In this document: positions 47,701 to 57,941 of the stretch, one piece after another
Position numbering within the stretch: position 1 is the first letter of the stretch
Layout: each line of letters begins with the position of its first letter
Source: Metarhizium brunneum
Lineage: Eukaryota > Ascomycota > Sordariomycetes > Hypocreales > Clavicipitaceae
Length of the DNA stretch: 64,000 bases
Direction: 5' to 3'
Assembly: GCF_013426205.1 (NCBI RefSeq)
Contig: NC_089422.1
Coordinates: 4,960,001 to 5,024,000, forward strand
The notes under the pieces: model-generated
Told to the model about the DNA's origin: nothing
What the model saw: only the letters and a program-made list of their open reading frames with translations
Database searches by the model: none
Program-made: the position numbers and the translations under genes

Positions 47701-50274
47701 TGCCACCATGAACTTAACAGGGTCTTTCATGGAAGGCCACATCTTTCGCAAGCGGCCAAAAATGGCTCGCGTGAGGTCTGCCTTTTCTCTTTGAGCAGGC
47801 TCCTTGAGCAACTTGAAGAGAAACTCGAGACCCTCAGTGTCATTGGGCACAACAACATCAACGAACCGAGAGTCCAGAGTCAAAATATCTTGTTTCTCCG
47901 CAGTGCATCGCCTTCGGATTTCTGATTCACTCAGACTTGTCCACCAGTTCAGCAACGGTAACAACATCCGTGTTCGGGGCGTGTTTCCAACACCCTTGAC
48001 CTCGTTCAAAGATTTCAAAAGCCTGTTTTTGACCAGTATCAAAGGCGTCAATTGGGCATGAGAAGCAAAAAATGACAGTATTTCTAGTCTAGCCGATTGG
48101 CCCATATGATCTTTTTTGTCCAAGGCTGGTTGAGGAGCAACTTGGTATTTGCCTTGCTCAATGACCGACTTGAGAATTGATGTAATGTGCTCAGGGTCCA
48201 TGACACACTCCTCGATGCTGGGAAGAAGTTGCAAGTGCAGCATCTTTGCAGTTACATCGACAGGAAGAGGCTTTTTATCCTTGGCCTCGCCGTAGAGCAA
48301 GCCGGAGTCCCAAGTCATCATTGACTTGGCTGAGATGGGGGGAGTGTATATGTCAGTGACCACGGCGATGAGCTCGGCAGCCGCTTGCCGAACTCGTTTC
48401 GAGGGATCGCTCAAAGCCGTTACTGCGTACGGAATAAGAGCTTGCACGTCCATCTTGCTTGCATCGCTAGACTTGAGCCTATTCTTGACCATATTCAAAG
48501 CGGCCATGCGAGCCAGGGCAGGATAAGGCCCAGACCAAATTCGAATAAAAAAGCTAAAATACGTGGAGTCCTTGAAGGCGGCCTCGCGTCCGAGCTGGGG
48601 GATTCCATCAAATTTAGCCATCATATCGCTTTGCTGAGAAGTCTCGGACACGATTGAGAAGAAAAGGTGGCTAAATTCTTCGAATAGTTCGTTTGGTTCA
48701 GGCAAAAGGCAGGGCGAGAGTGACTCTTTTCGCGTAGCAAGCTCATCAACGGCACCACTCAAGTCCCGAGGCTTCTTAACACTTTCCAGTTGGTCGGTTG
48801 TTGTGTTTTCATCCAGCGCGGGAGGATTTCTAGTTCTGAATGAGAGGTCTAGTTTCATTTCCAGCTCCTCAATATCAAACTCGACATCTTGGATAACTGA
48901 CTGAATAATCTCACCAGACTTCCCAGTAGTCTGCGATAGAGATATTAAAGCAGAACCAAGCTCTCGCCTTAGCGCGCCATCTTCGTCGTTATTGTCATCG
49001 AGCTTTAGGGCGGCCAAAAGCAGGGACTTGAAGATGACTGCGATTTGCTTCTCCTTGAGTATTGTGCTGCCCAAGATGGCCATGATGGTGGGTAGTCCCC
49101 GGGAATCCCCTTTCTTGGAAAATCGCTCAATCAAGGCGAGGCAAAGTCCATTGGCCAATTTGTCCACCCTGTGTTCCTTGCCAATCTCGACCAACATGGG
49201 GCCAATATCTTGGACCTTCATCAGCGCCTTGGTGACTTTGTTGCTCATTTGTTTCGCCGATCTGAATTGTGCCATGATCACAAGACATACAAGGCCAGGG
49301 CGAATCGTTTCGTTCGTCCAACCGTAGACGGTCTGCTGCATGAAAGCTGTTACCGCATTATCTTCCAAATTTCCCTTGGAAACAAAGACAGTCATCGCCA
49401 TGTAAGACGCAATTTGGAGGCCAGGCACCTTCTTCATGACGAGAGACTCTGCGAAGATTGGACCTAACCTGTGTAGCAAGTCTTGAGTGTTTTGACTTTG
49501 AACAGAGGCGCGACCAGATCGTGTCCTATCCAACATTCCATTTACAGCTTCGGTCATGAGGCCACCCCAAAACATAACTAGGGCAGGATAGTGATACTGT
49601 TTTCGGCATGATTCAAGCGTGTACTCAGATACTGAGGACAGGAACTCGGGATGGTGGACTGTCTGGTGTACGATGACTGATCTCGGTGGTGACGTCAAAG
49701 ATCGGATGTACGGGTCGAGAAATCGAAATTCATGTGGAACTTTGGCGGGTAAGATAGACAGAAGTGTTGCAAACGTAGGAATAGAATGGTAAGGGAGAAA
49801 AGTCATCAGCAGAAGGGCTGTGTTCTCTTCGTGAATACTGAAGTCGGGTTAAAATAAAGATGGCGCGCGGCGGAGTTGAAGTGGAAGGATAGCATACCGG
49901 AATCGGCGAATTAACCACTCAATCGACTTGATTGCTGGCATAAGTCTTAACTTGCTTCCGGCCAAGCGGAGGAAGGCTTCAATCTGGCGATCGAGTTCCT
50001 CATTCTCGCTGGCGGACAGCTGGGTTCTGTCCTGGGTCTGACTCTCTTCGCTGAAAATAGTCGATTGGAATCGTGCAAAACGATTATCAAGCTGGCAAAG
50101 CTCCTCGAATCCGGGATGGCATATTGTATACAACGTCTGGTAGCTTTGAGTAGCGGCGACACGAGGCTCCCAGATGAGAGACTTGGAGTGTGCAGCCTTC
50201 TGGGTTTTGAAGTTGAGAGTTGACTTGGAGTTGGCGGCAATTTGCGCCAACTGCGAAGCAAGAGAGGTCGCCAT
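44752..50274 (-). CDS. UTP10, U3 snoRNP / SSU processome component
   Basis: Nucleolar HEAT-repeat protein of the t-UTP subcomplex, needed for rDNA transcription coupling and early 18S rRNA processing. Model on the minus strand: exons 50274-49898, 49837-45709 and 45657-44752, giving 1803 residues, the expected size. The N-terminus MATSLASQLAQIAANSKST and segment LMPAIKSIEWLIRRFR are typical, and the first intron (60 bases) restores RRFRIHEENTALLLMTFLPYHS. The 51-base second intron has GTAAGT, a CTAAC branch-like word and GCAG; it is stop-free and in frame. The end is the conserved C-terminal block (LKSEQTTVRLAAVKCQQAL, then EDDDEVVERETHRWI and GESLDSMLQ). The start is the ATG of MATSL; an upstream in-frame stretch is not needed. 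Confidence 0.95.
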
Positions 50275-51244
50275 GGCTGCAGCGCTTCGAGACTCTTCGA
50301 GCCGAGAAGGCGAGCTCAATGCGGCGTGGTTGGTGTTTGGCAACCAGTCTTGTGGCGGGCAGAAATGAAGGTCTCACCGAAGGTCTATTAGTTGACTGGT
50401 AGTTTGTAGTTGCTTGCCAAATTTTTTTTTTTGGCTGGCATAAAAAATATGGGTCTGAGCCAAACCGGCTTATCGATAAGGAAAGCCGCTTGACATTGTA
50501 CGAGGGGAACTTGCAAGTTACAACGCAACAAGAACGCCAGAACTCTCGGGTGGGGCTGGTTCCTTGGGGTTTCAGCCGATGCCGTACCACATTGTCCCGG
50601 CCCCCGGGCATGTGGCTTCCAGCACTTATCTGAAAGTGTATGTATGTACATAAGTTACAATACATGTGGCGTACTCCATCAGATCATATAATTTCAAGAC
50701 TTCAATATTGCGGCCCGGCTCAACGACACCTCGCTCCCAAGCCTATCGACGGCACCAGTGGAGGCAAAGAGTTTGACCAGACCGGGTACCTGGCCGCCGT
50801 GTGATCATAATAGATCATGGTAGGGCATACGGAGTACCAAGTCACTAGTATGCAAACATAATATACTCCTCCGCGAGCGGGCACATCATTACAGTGAACA
50901 CCCGATAGGCTTCCCTTCCAAGATTCAGAGCCTGCGTGCCTAAAGTACGTACCTAGGCACTGGGTTCATTGTTCTGAGTCCGGTGCTTGGATGTGCAAGG
51001 CTCGCGGTCTGGTGCTTGAATGGAACTCTGACCGGACTTCAGCCTCATACCTTTCTTTGTTCGCGCTCTTTTGTTCCCAAGGCCCTTTTAAAGGTAGTGC
51101 GCCAACTTCCGTTTTGCCGTCCACCTCAGACCCGTCAACATCATTCTCAGGATCTCGCTGCACGATTCGGATCCATATCATCTCTACACAGTCGTACTCT
51201 CTACACGGACGTATCGACTGGGTATACCGTACAATCTGGACAAA
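50275..51244. other. Intergenic, divergent promoters
   Basis: Shared upstream region of UTP10 (-) and the esterase (+). Contains one 9-mer motif (50828-50836) and a T-run at 50422-50432. No gene is visible. Confidence 0.6.
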
Positions 51245-52185
51245 ATGGCTGTAAGTGAAACCACTGGACGCTTAAAACACAGCGCTGACTTGGACAAAGG
51301 GCCCGTATCCTCAGCTTGTACTGTTTGGCGACTCGCTATTGCAGCGTTCTGTCGACCTGCAAGACGGGTTTTCCATGCAGGCTGAACTGCAGTCACGTAA
51401 GGCAAACCACCCGCTCTCGTCTCATTGATACTGATCCTTACACAGGGTTCATTCGACGGCTTGATGTTGTGAATCGTGGCTTCTCGGGTTGGAACACTGC
51501 CAATGCTGTCAAGTTTCTCTCCGAAATCTTCCCGAAGCCGACAGAAACTTCGCCCAAGATCAAATACTTGGTATGTACCATGAGTCCCTTCATTCCAGAT
51601 TTCCAGCTAACCTTGGTTCTATGTTAGGTAGTTTTGCTCGGCGCCAATGATGCCGCGATTCCCACCTCTTCACAGCATGTCCCAATCGACGAATATAAAG
51701 AAAACCTGACAAGCATTGTCACACACCCACACATTCAAGCACACAACCCAAAGATATTATTGGTTACCCCTCCCCCAGTGGATGAGATCAAGTTGACAAA
51801 GCTTGGGGAAAACGGTCACGCGCCCGCCGCTCGGTTGTCCGCGGTCACTGCCTCGTACGCGGAAAAGGCGCGAGAAGTTGCCAGTGAGAATCCAAACGTC
51901 AGTTCAGTTGATCTGTGGAAAGCTATTATGGACAAGGCTATCAGCATGGCGGCGCCAAACGATTATATACAGGGTGGACATTTGTTGGGCTCCCCTGAGA
52001 ACGGTAAGCAGGGTGGATTGGACAGTCTTCTTCCAGACGGCATTCATATGAATGGTGAGGCCTACAGAGTATTCTATGATGAACTGAAGTGTTTAATTGG
52101 GGAAGAATGGGCAAACCTGGCTGCTGATGATAGATCAGGGTACGTCTTCCCTGACTGGCGTGTCCTGAACCCTCTCAAGGAATGA
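51245..52185 (+). CDS. Isoamyl-acetate-hydrolysing esterase (IAH1, SGNH family)
   Basis: SGNH hydrolase that cleaves acetate esters such as isoamyl acetate. Model: exons 51245-51250, 51300-51396, 51446-51570 and 51628-52185, giving 261 residues. The first exon is just ATG GCT; three introns of 49, 49 and 57 bases follow with GTAAGT, GTAAGG and GTATGT donors. The catalytic Ser14 is in LFGDSLLQ, block II glycine is in RLDVVNRGFSGWNT, block III is VVLLGANDA, and the Asp/His pair is in LLPDGIHMNGEAY. There is no signal peptide, consistent with an intracellular esterase. The six-base first exon is easily missed by gene finders; any downstream ATG would remove the catalytic Ser. Confidence 0.92.
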
Positions 52186-53715
52186 GTGGTGAACTGTGGT
52201 GCGACTCGCGACGTCATTTCAAGTCAATACGAAAGACTAGATATTGATAGATATTGATAGAATAGACTCGTGCTTCATTTACGGGGCTGTACGTTGAACA
52301 GTGAAGAGAAAATGTAGTCAAGCCCCAACGGTTCACCTCTACCTATCAATTCAACGATACGTACCGATTACTCAAGAAGTATTGCCGCGCTCGTCCTCGG
52401 TGATTCCTCACTGCCTCGACCCCAAACCCCAAAACTCCGTGCAATTAATGACTAGGAGTGCTGCATGGAGGGGTATGTCTTATGATTTTAGATCCAAAAC
52501 GCCCTATGAGCCCACGTGGGCCATGCGAAAGGACTGCAAATGTCATGTCTCATCATACCATCCTTACGCAATTTTCAAAACGGCTCAATCTTTCAGCTTT
52601 TGCCGGATCGTCAGAATACATCCCTTTATTATTTATTTTTGTTGTTCCGGAAAGTACCTCAGGTACCTGAAAAAGGCAAGACAGCAGGGACATGCAGCTT
52701 CCGGGACCGCTCCTGCCAATGGTTCCTCCCACTCGTTGGCCCGTCTCAGTTTAGCGCGGATATACCCACAGGGGCCAGGGAGGAGCAGGCAGGAAGGGGG
52801 GGGGGGCCTTGAGCCGTCACCTTTCAGCAACTTGGCCAACCTATTGAGCACCAGACGGTGTTAACTCGTCACCGTTCAACTTCATCCCTCCATCTCCCGA
52901 CAACGCTTCAACACCAGCTTCTGCAACCACTTTCCCTATTCACTAGGGCCTGCAAACACGCGACTCTACCAAGATCCGAATCGATTGAACACTCCAAAAC
53001 TCTTGAATAACTGGAAATCCACCTGGGCTCACCTCGATACCCATCAACTCGGCGCATTCCAATTCGTTCCAGCTCCCGTGACGAACTCATCAGAACCATA
53101 AATCACCCCCGGCATCCGACTTTCCTGCACGAGAAAGCAGCGTTCTACCAAATACCGGGCTCTGGAATAATCAACGATTCGTCAAATACTACATCCAACA
53201 CACCTCAGTTTCCAGACATTCAACGATACCGTATACCCTCGAAAGCATTTTCACTCCTATTGTACTTTGGTTGGCGCAGCATCCTGATATCCCCAGAGCC
53301 CCAACGTTCCTAGCATTTCCATAAACACGAATCAGTGCCATCGGAATATTTTGAAAGTTGTGTAGCCGTTGCGCTTGCGCAAGGCCATCGCCATCGGCGC
53401 TGCAGGGCCACTCGTAGGTCTTGACCTGATGATGCGTGGGCGGAGTTGTCTTGAAGCGAGAAAGGGAGTTCAGCCAGGCGCCAAACGACTCTGTTAGTAT
53501 ACTCAGCATTCGATTGTCTGGGTGACGGAGGAAATTCTACAAGAGTACTGTACAACAAGACGTGTCAACAAATATTTTCGTTCACTCACTCATTTGCCTT
53601 CATACCGCCATTCAACCAGCCAAGACACTGATGCCATCTTCCGACCTGGCACAACCTGGTACATCCTACTTTGCGTTGTGCCAAAAAAAAGTTTTTTTTT
53701 TTTTGCTCTTGAAGA
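52186..53715. other. Intergenic
   Basis: No supportable gene. Contains a G11 run (52796-52806), a tandem 10-base word near 52240-52258 (TAGATATTGA-like), and an A8/T13 pair just before the next start. A minus-strand ATG frame (53189-53509) lacks any domain. Confidence 0.55.
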
Positions 53716-55619
53716 ATGGATACTCGGTTTCCCATCTCGCGTGATGATCTGTATAACCTACAGATGGAGGTGAAACAAGTTCAATATACCCAGAGCAATC
53801 ACGCGGAGCGGCTGTTGAGATTAGAGAAACGCAGTGCGGATGATTCAGCTTTGAAATCAGTGTGGAATTCCCCGTTTCCCGGGATTTTAGGCGGCACGCC
53901 ACACCAAGGTATATAAACCGTTGAAATTAGCTAGATACAAGTGCTGACTAGACTACAGGGCCTGTCCAAACACCACACAATGATGTTTTCGATGACTTGG
54001 ATGAGCAAGGGGAGCAACTGCTCGGGTCTCTCCATCTCGGTCCAGCTGAAGAAGAGCCTGTGCGGCGGGGTGCAGCTTCGCGAGCTAATAGTGTTAGGTT
54101 CGATGAAAGCGCCTTGCATGGCTCCAGCTGGGGTGGCCAAAGCAACCGACATTCGGGCGACTTTGGGCCTTTACGACCTGGCAGCGGGCTTATGATGGAA
54201 CGCACTTTGTCCCACAAATCTGATGGGAGACACAGCTCTGCCGGCCACTCAGTTCACTCACACCATTCATTGGCATCCGGTCGGGCCAGTAGCCTGGGCC
54301 TTGATACCAACTACGCAGGGGGTGATGACGACTCTTCCTCGTTTGAGATACCCGGCCCACCGGTATCTCTGTATGTGCTAGGCACCGTGCCATCGATCGT
54401 TCGATGCTGGCTTACTACAAACTTCGCCCACGGCACTCTCTTGTACGCAGACGTTTGCACCGGCTCGCAAAAGTCCGTCGTCGATTCATCTTTGCTTAAA
54501 GAACTGGATCTCTCGAGGGAGGTTGAACGAGATATTGACGGAGTTGATCGAATCAGGCTCAATGTATATCTGGCCGAAGCAGTGGTTACGCGACACGAAA
54601 GCCACAATGGAAGCTCAACGGGGGGAGTTCCTTCCATGGCGGTCGCGTTCGAGGTTACGGGCAACGAGCAGTCCAGCACGATTGGCGATCGTAAGGGCAT
54701 TCGCATATATATTGGAAGTGATGCCTTGAGGGCTCACTCAGCCGATGTACTCTTTTCACAAAACACCATGGTCCTGTATGGAAATGAACAAGAACGGCTA
54801 CGAGTTCCGTTTGTAAGGCCTGAGGATGAGGATGCTTTCCGGTATATATACACGACGAGCATGGTACCGGAAAAGCCCAAATTGAATGCGACGGCAACAC
54901 CATTTGTTCTAGTAGACAGCCGGGCCTCGAATAATGGTAGGAATGGCGCACCTTCTCCAGGAACGCTGCACGAAAAAGCGGCGCCTGCTCAGCCAATATC
55001 ACCTCATGAGTCGGATATGGAGTCTCACAAATCAGAGGAGCGGCAAGCAACCTCTGAACATGGCGGCGATAGTGACAACCACGGACGAGAAGCAAACTAT
55101 TCCGAGACAAGCGGAAAAGATGACACGAGCGCTTCAGAGGTGTCCCGACGGGAGTCATCATCAACCTCTACTGGGATATGGGGTTCGTGGCGACAAGGCG
55201 CTGGCGCTGGGCCAGACGGGACACAGCGAGAGACTGGCCCTCTGAGCGGCTACCAACCGGCGGGCCGCAGTGGCCGTAACATGAAGGTATTGAAACCTCT
55301 AAAATCAAACTCCAATTCGGCCCGAACCGGTGCTTCATACGAGCCACCCCTGCCGCCTAAATTCTCCACTGAGGGTAGACGCAAGAGTCAGGTTAGTTTG
55401 AACGGTGATGGTGGCGGCGGCGGCATCAGCGTGGCCAACCGTTGGGATGTTAAACGGTCTGTCAGCTCAGGTGCAGAGCTAAAGATGGAGAGTTCGAATC
55501 GAGAGAATCAAAAGGGCGCAACACTGCCGCGATCTGCCAACCCAGTTGGAGTGGCTTCTGCATTCTCGTGGATGACCCCGGCCACCAAAGCTTCCAAGAC
55601 TTCACCGGCAGGAGGGTGA
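53716..55619 (+). CDS. Conserved fungal protein with a degenerate retropepsin-like motif
   Basis: Model: exons 53716-53908 and 53959-55619 (50-base intron, GTATAT to ACAG), giving 617 residues. A short coiled-coil-prone start (LYNLQMEVKQVQYTQSNH) is followed by an acidic stretch and a Ser/His-rich linker. A folded middle region spans about residues 200-370 (VSLYVLGTVPSIVRCWL, then FAHGTLLYADVCTGSQKS and VVDSSLLKELDL), and the last 230 residues are Ser/Gly/Pro-rich and probably disordered. VCTGSQKSVVDSSLLKEL lines up with the VDTGAQ...LAKKLGL active-site strand of Ddi1-type retropepsins, but the catalytic Asp is Cys231. Similar proteins in fungal databases may carry a ubiquitin-hydrolase label, but I see no cysteine-protease catalytic boxes. 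Function is unknown; the retropepsin reading is inference. Confidence 0.78.
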
Positions 55620-55961
55620 TTGCTATGTGTCATGATAGGTTTGCTCTAGCTTTGTCCATTGTTTATGCTTACACGATGTGCTGTCGATTCTTTTTTCTTC
55701 TTGGAAGAGGGCCAGGGGCAGGGGCAGAAGGGAGAGGGGCTATGTAGAGGAGGTAATTCACATTTGAGAGGCAACGGAATCAGGCCAGAAGCAACTACAG
55801 CCACGACCTCATGATGCAGGAAGTGTAAAATAAAACAACAGAAGTTCTCTACCAAATATGCCTAGGTTTACATTCGTGGCAGAGTGAAATGTGGTATTTT
55901 TGCAAATACGCAACATGACAAAAGGGAAAAAAGGGGAAAAAAGAAAATCTAAAAAGTCATT
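55620..55961. other. Intergenic, convergent 3' ends
   Basis: Short spacer between two convergent genes. Nothing else is seen. Confidence 0.6.
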
Positions 55962-56836
55962 CTAAATCTTGGAAGTCGGCGGCAACGTCTCGAGGACCTT
56001 TTTGGTGTCGGCAACGGCACCCTTGACGACGCCAATCAAGGTCTTGAAGGCTGGGTTGGAAGCGTCGCCCATGCACTCGTACATCCAGCTCTCGGAAGAG
56101 GTGACGGTGACGCCATGCTCAGCGCGCAGCCTGTCGAGGGCGATGATGACCTCTGTCCTGTTGCAGCTGCTGACGGCGTCGGCAATGACGTAGGGGAAGT
56201 GGCCTGCGTCGCGGAGGTCGAGGGCGGTCTGGGTGATGCAGATGTGGGACTCGATGCCGACGAGGGCGACGCGCGAGGCGGGCGGCAGGGCGGCGGCCAG
56301 CGGGGGGATGAGCATGGAGAACTTGGTCTTGTCGTGCGGCGGCGAGGGGAGGAGGGAGGCGAGCGCGGGGACGGTAGGGCCGAGCTTGGCGGCCGTCTGG
56401 GTGGTTGCGTGGACGGGGATGTTGACGGCGTTGGCGAAGGTGAGCAGCTTGGTGGTGGTGGCTACACTGGTCGTGGTGTTAGTTTTTTTTTTTTCGTCGT
56501 CGGGGGACGAGAGAGGGAGAGGGGGAGAGCGGGAGGGCGAGGGTGGCGTACATGCTGTCGAACTCGTAGATGGCATTGCGGAACTTTTCCTGGAGATCGC
56601 AGACCCTGCGGCTCGTCAGTACGGGTGTGCGGACGCGGCACTGGCTGGTGAGGCGGCGCGCGCGTGAAGAACAGGTCGGGCGGTGATGACGAACAAGACG
56701 GCGGGGTTCTCTGCGCGCGGTGGGCGATTAGCTCGAGGGCCCGGGGCGTGGGACGTCAATTGACGGCGGTGGACATGGACGTGAAGGGCTATGACTTACT
56801 GAAGCGCAGCTCTGTAGGGGCGGAAGGACCAGCCAT
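55962..56836 (-). CDS. Isochorismatase-family hydrolase
   Basis: Cysteine hydrolase of the isochorismatase fold. Many fungal members have unknown substrates and some are mitochondrial or cytosolic amidohydrolase-like proteins. Model on the minus strand: exons 56836-56800, 56710-56695, 56605-56552 and 56466-55962, giving 203 residues. The second exon has just 16 bases; its donor GTTCGT is unusual but yields the exact family sequence KNPAVLVCDLQEKFR. The next join gives YEFDSIVATTTKLL. The catalytic triad is visible: Asp21 (VCDLQEKF), Lys84 (DKTKFSM) and Cys112 (ESHICITQT). The conserved DAVSSCNRTEVIIALDRL follows. The last intron carries a long T-run and GC content is high. Without the micro-exon the catalytic Asp would be lost. 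Confidence 0.85.
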
Positions 56837-57941
56837 GTTGCGAAGCTGGCGCGGAAGGAGCGCTCTTGGACTACAGGACGACGATGTCGGAGGGGTGAAG
56901 TTGGCCGTCGAGGAGGTAGCACGACGGGGACGGGGACGACAGGGAGGAGGGGCAGTAAAGTGCCGAGGATGCGGGAGGCGGCGAGGGTGGATCGAGCGAG
57001 CGGCCGAGGACGACGCGCACAGGGCCAACGGAGCGGAGGCGAGGATGCGCTGCGTCGCGTGAAGTGAATTCATCCCCGTGACGGCCCGTATTCCTCGATC
57101 CAACTTCCTTGCTCCGTTTAGACGACGGCTAAGCTGGTCGTTGGTTGACGACACGGGGCTACGGCGGGTTGATGCGAGGAATACCAGCTAGGTTGTGTTT
57201 GCGACACGGCGGTGAAACAAAATAGTGTCAAGTCAATCCCCCTTGTCGTTGGCTAGTGGACATTCACGGCTGTGATGGGATGATTGCGGGGGAAGGAAAC
57301 ATTGAAGGGAGAGGAGGCGGCTTGTTTTGATTGGGTCACGGCAGTTTGCTTTTGGTAGGGCAGCAGCAATGAGGTTGGCAGTATGTAGGAAGTTGCGGCC
57401 ACGCTGAAAATTAAAGTTGAAAAAAAAAGAAAAAAAAATGAATCGAAACGAAACGAAAAAAGAAAAAAAAGCATATACAGGTGTAGCTGACGTGGTACGC
57501 GTGCAATTGCCCATGACAAGCTGAACCGTCGAGTGTCTCATTTGACCTTTTGTCGTCGGGATCCGACGGGCACCGGTGGCAATGCAATGCAGCTGCACGC
57601 ATGTCCATGTGAATAGCTTCAATGTTGGCTGAGCGGAATGGCACAAGAGCTGCTTCTTGGAGATATGAATTTATTCAACTCTCTTCTGTGCGCTGGCTCG
57701 CCCGTCGTCGTTTCGCTGCAATTGTTGCCAGTCTATGAATATTAGCATGCCAGGTGCATTCATCACTCCACGTCCATGATAACAAAATCCTTTGTTGTGA
57801 TAGGCAAATCTGCTTGCATAACGTCCTGTATATCTATCTACTCATTGTCTAGACGCCCAAACTCCAAGCGATGCAAAACTAAACCACACAAACATGTCAA
57901 AACTCCATGCAATGCCGGTATATCCTCAACTACGCCCAAAA
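56837..57941. other. Intergenic
   Basis: Upstream region of the isochorismatase-type gene and 3' flank of midasin. Several A/T homopolymer runs near 57,420-57,470. No gene is seen. Confidence 0.55.

Noticed and set aside
52301..52864. 187-codon plus-strand frame
   Set aside because: Begins at GTG and spans homopolymer runs; no domain.
53189..53509. 106-codon minus-strand ATG frame
   Set aside because: Ordinary composition but no family features, and another frame overlaps it. Left uncalled; transcript data could change this.
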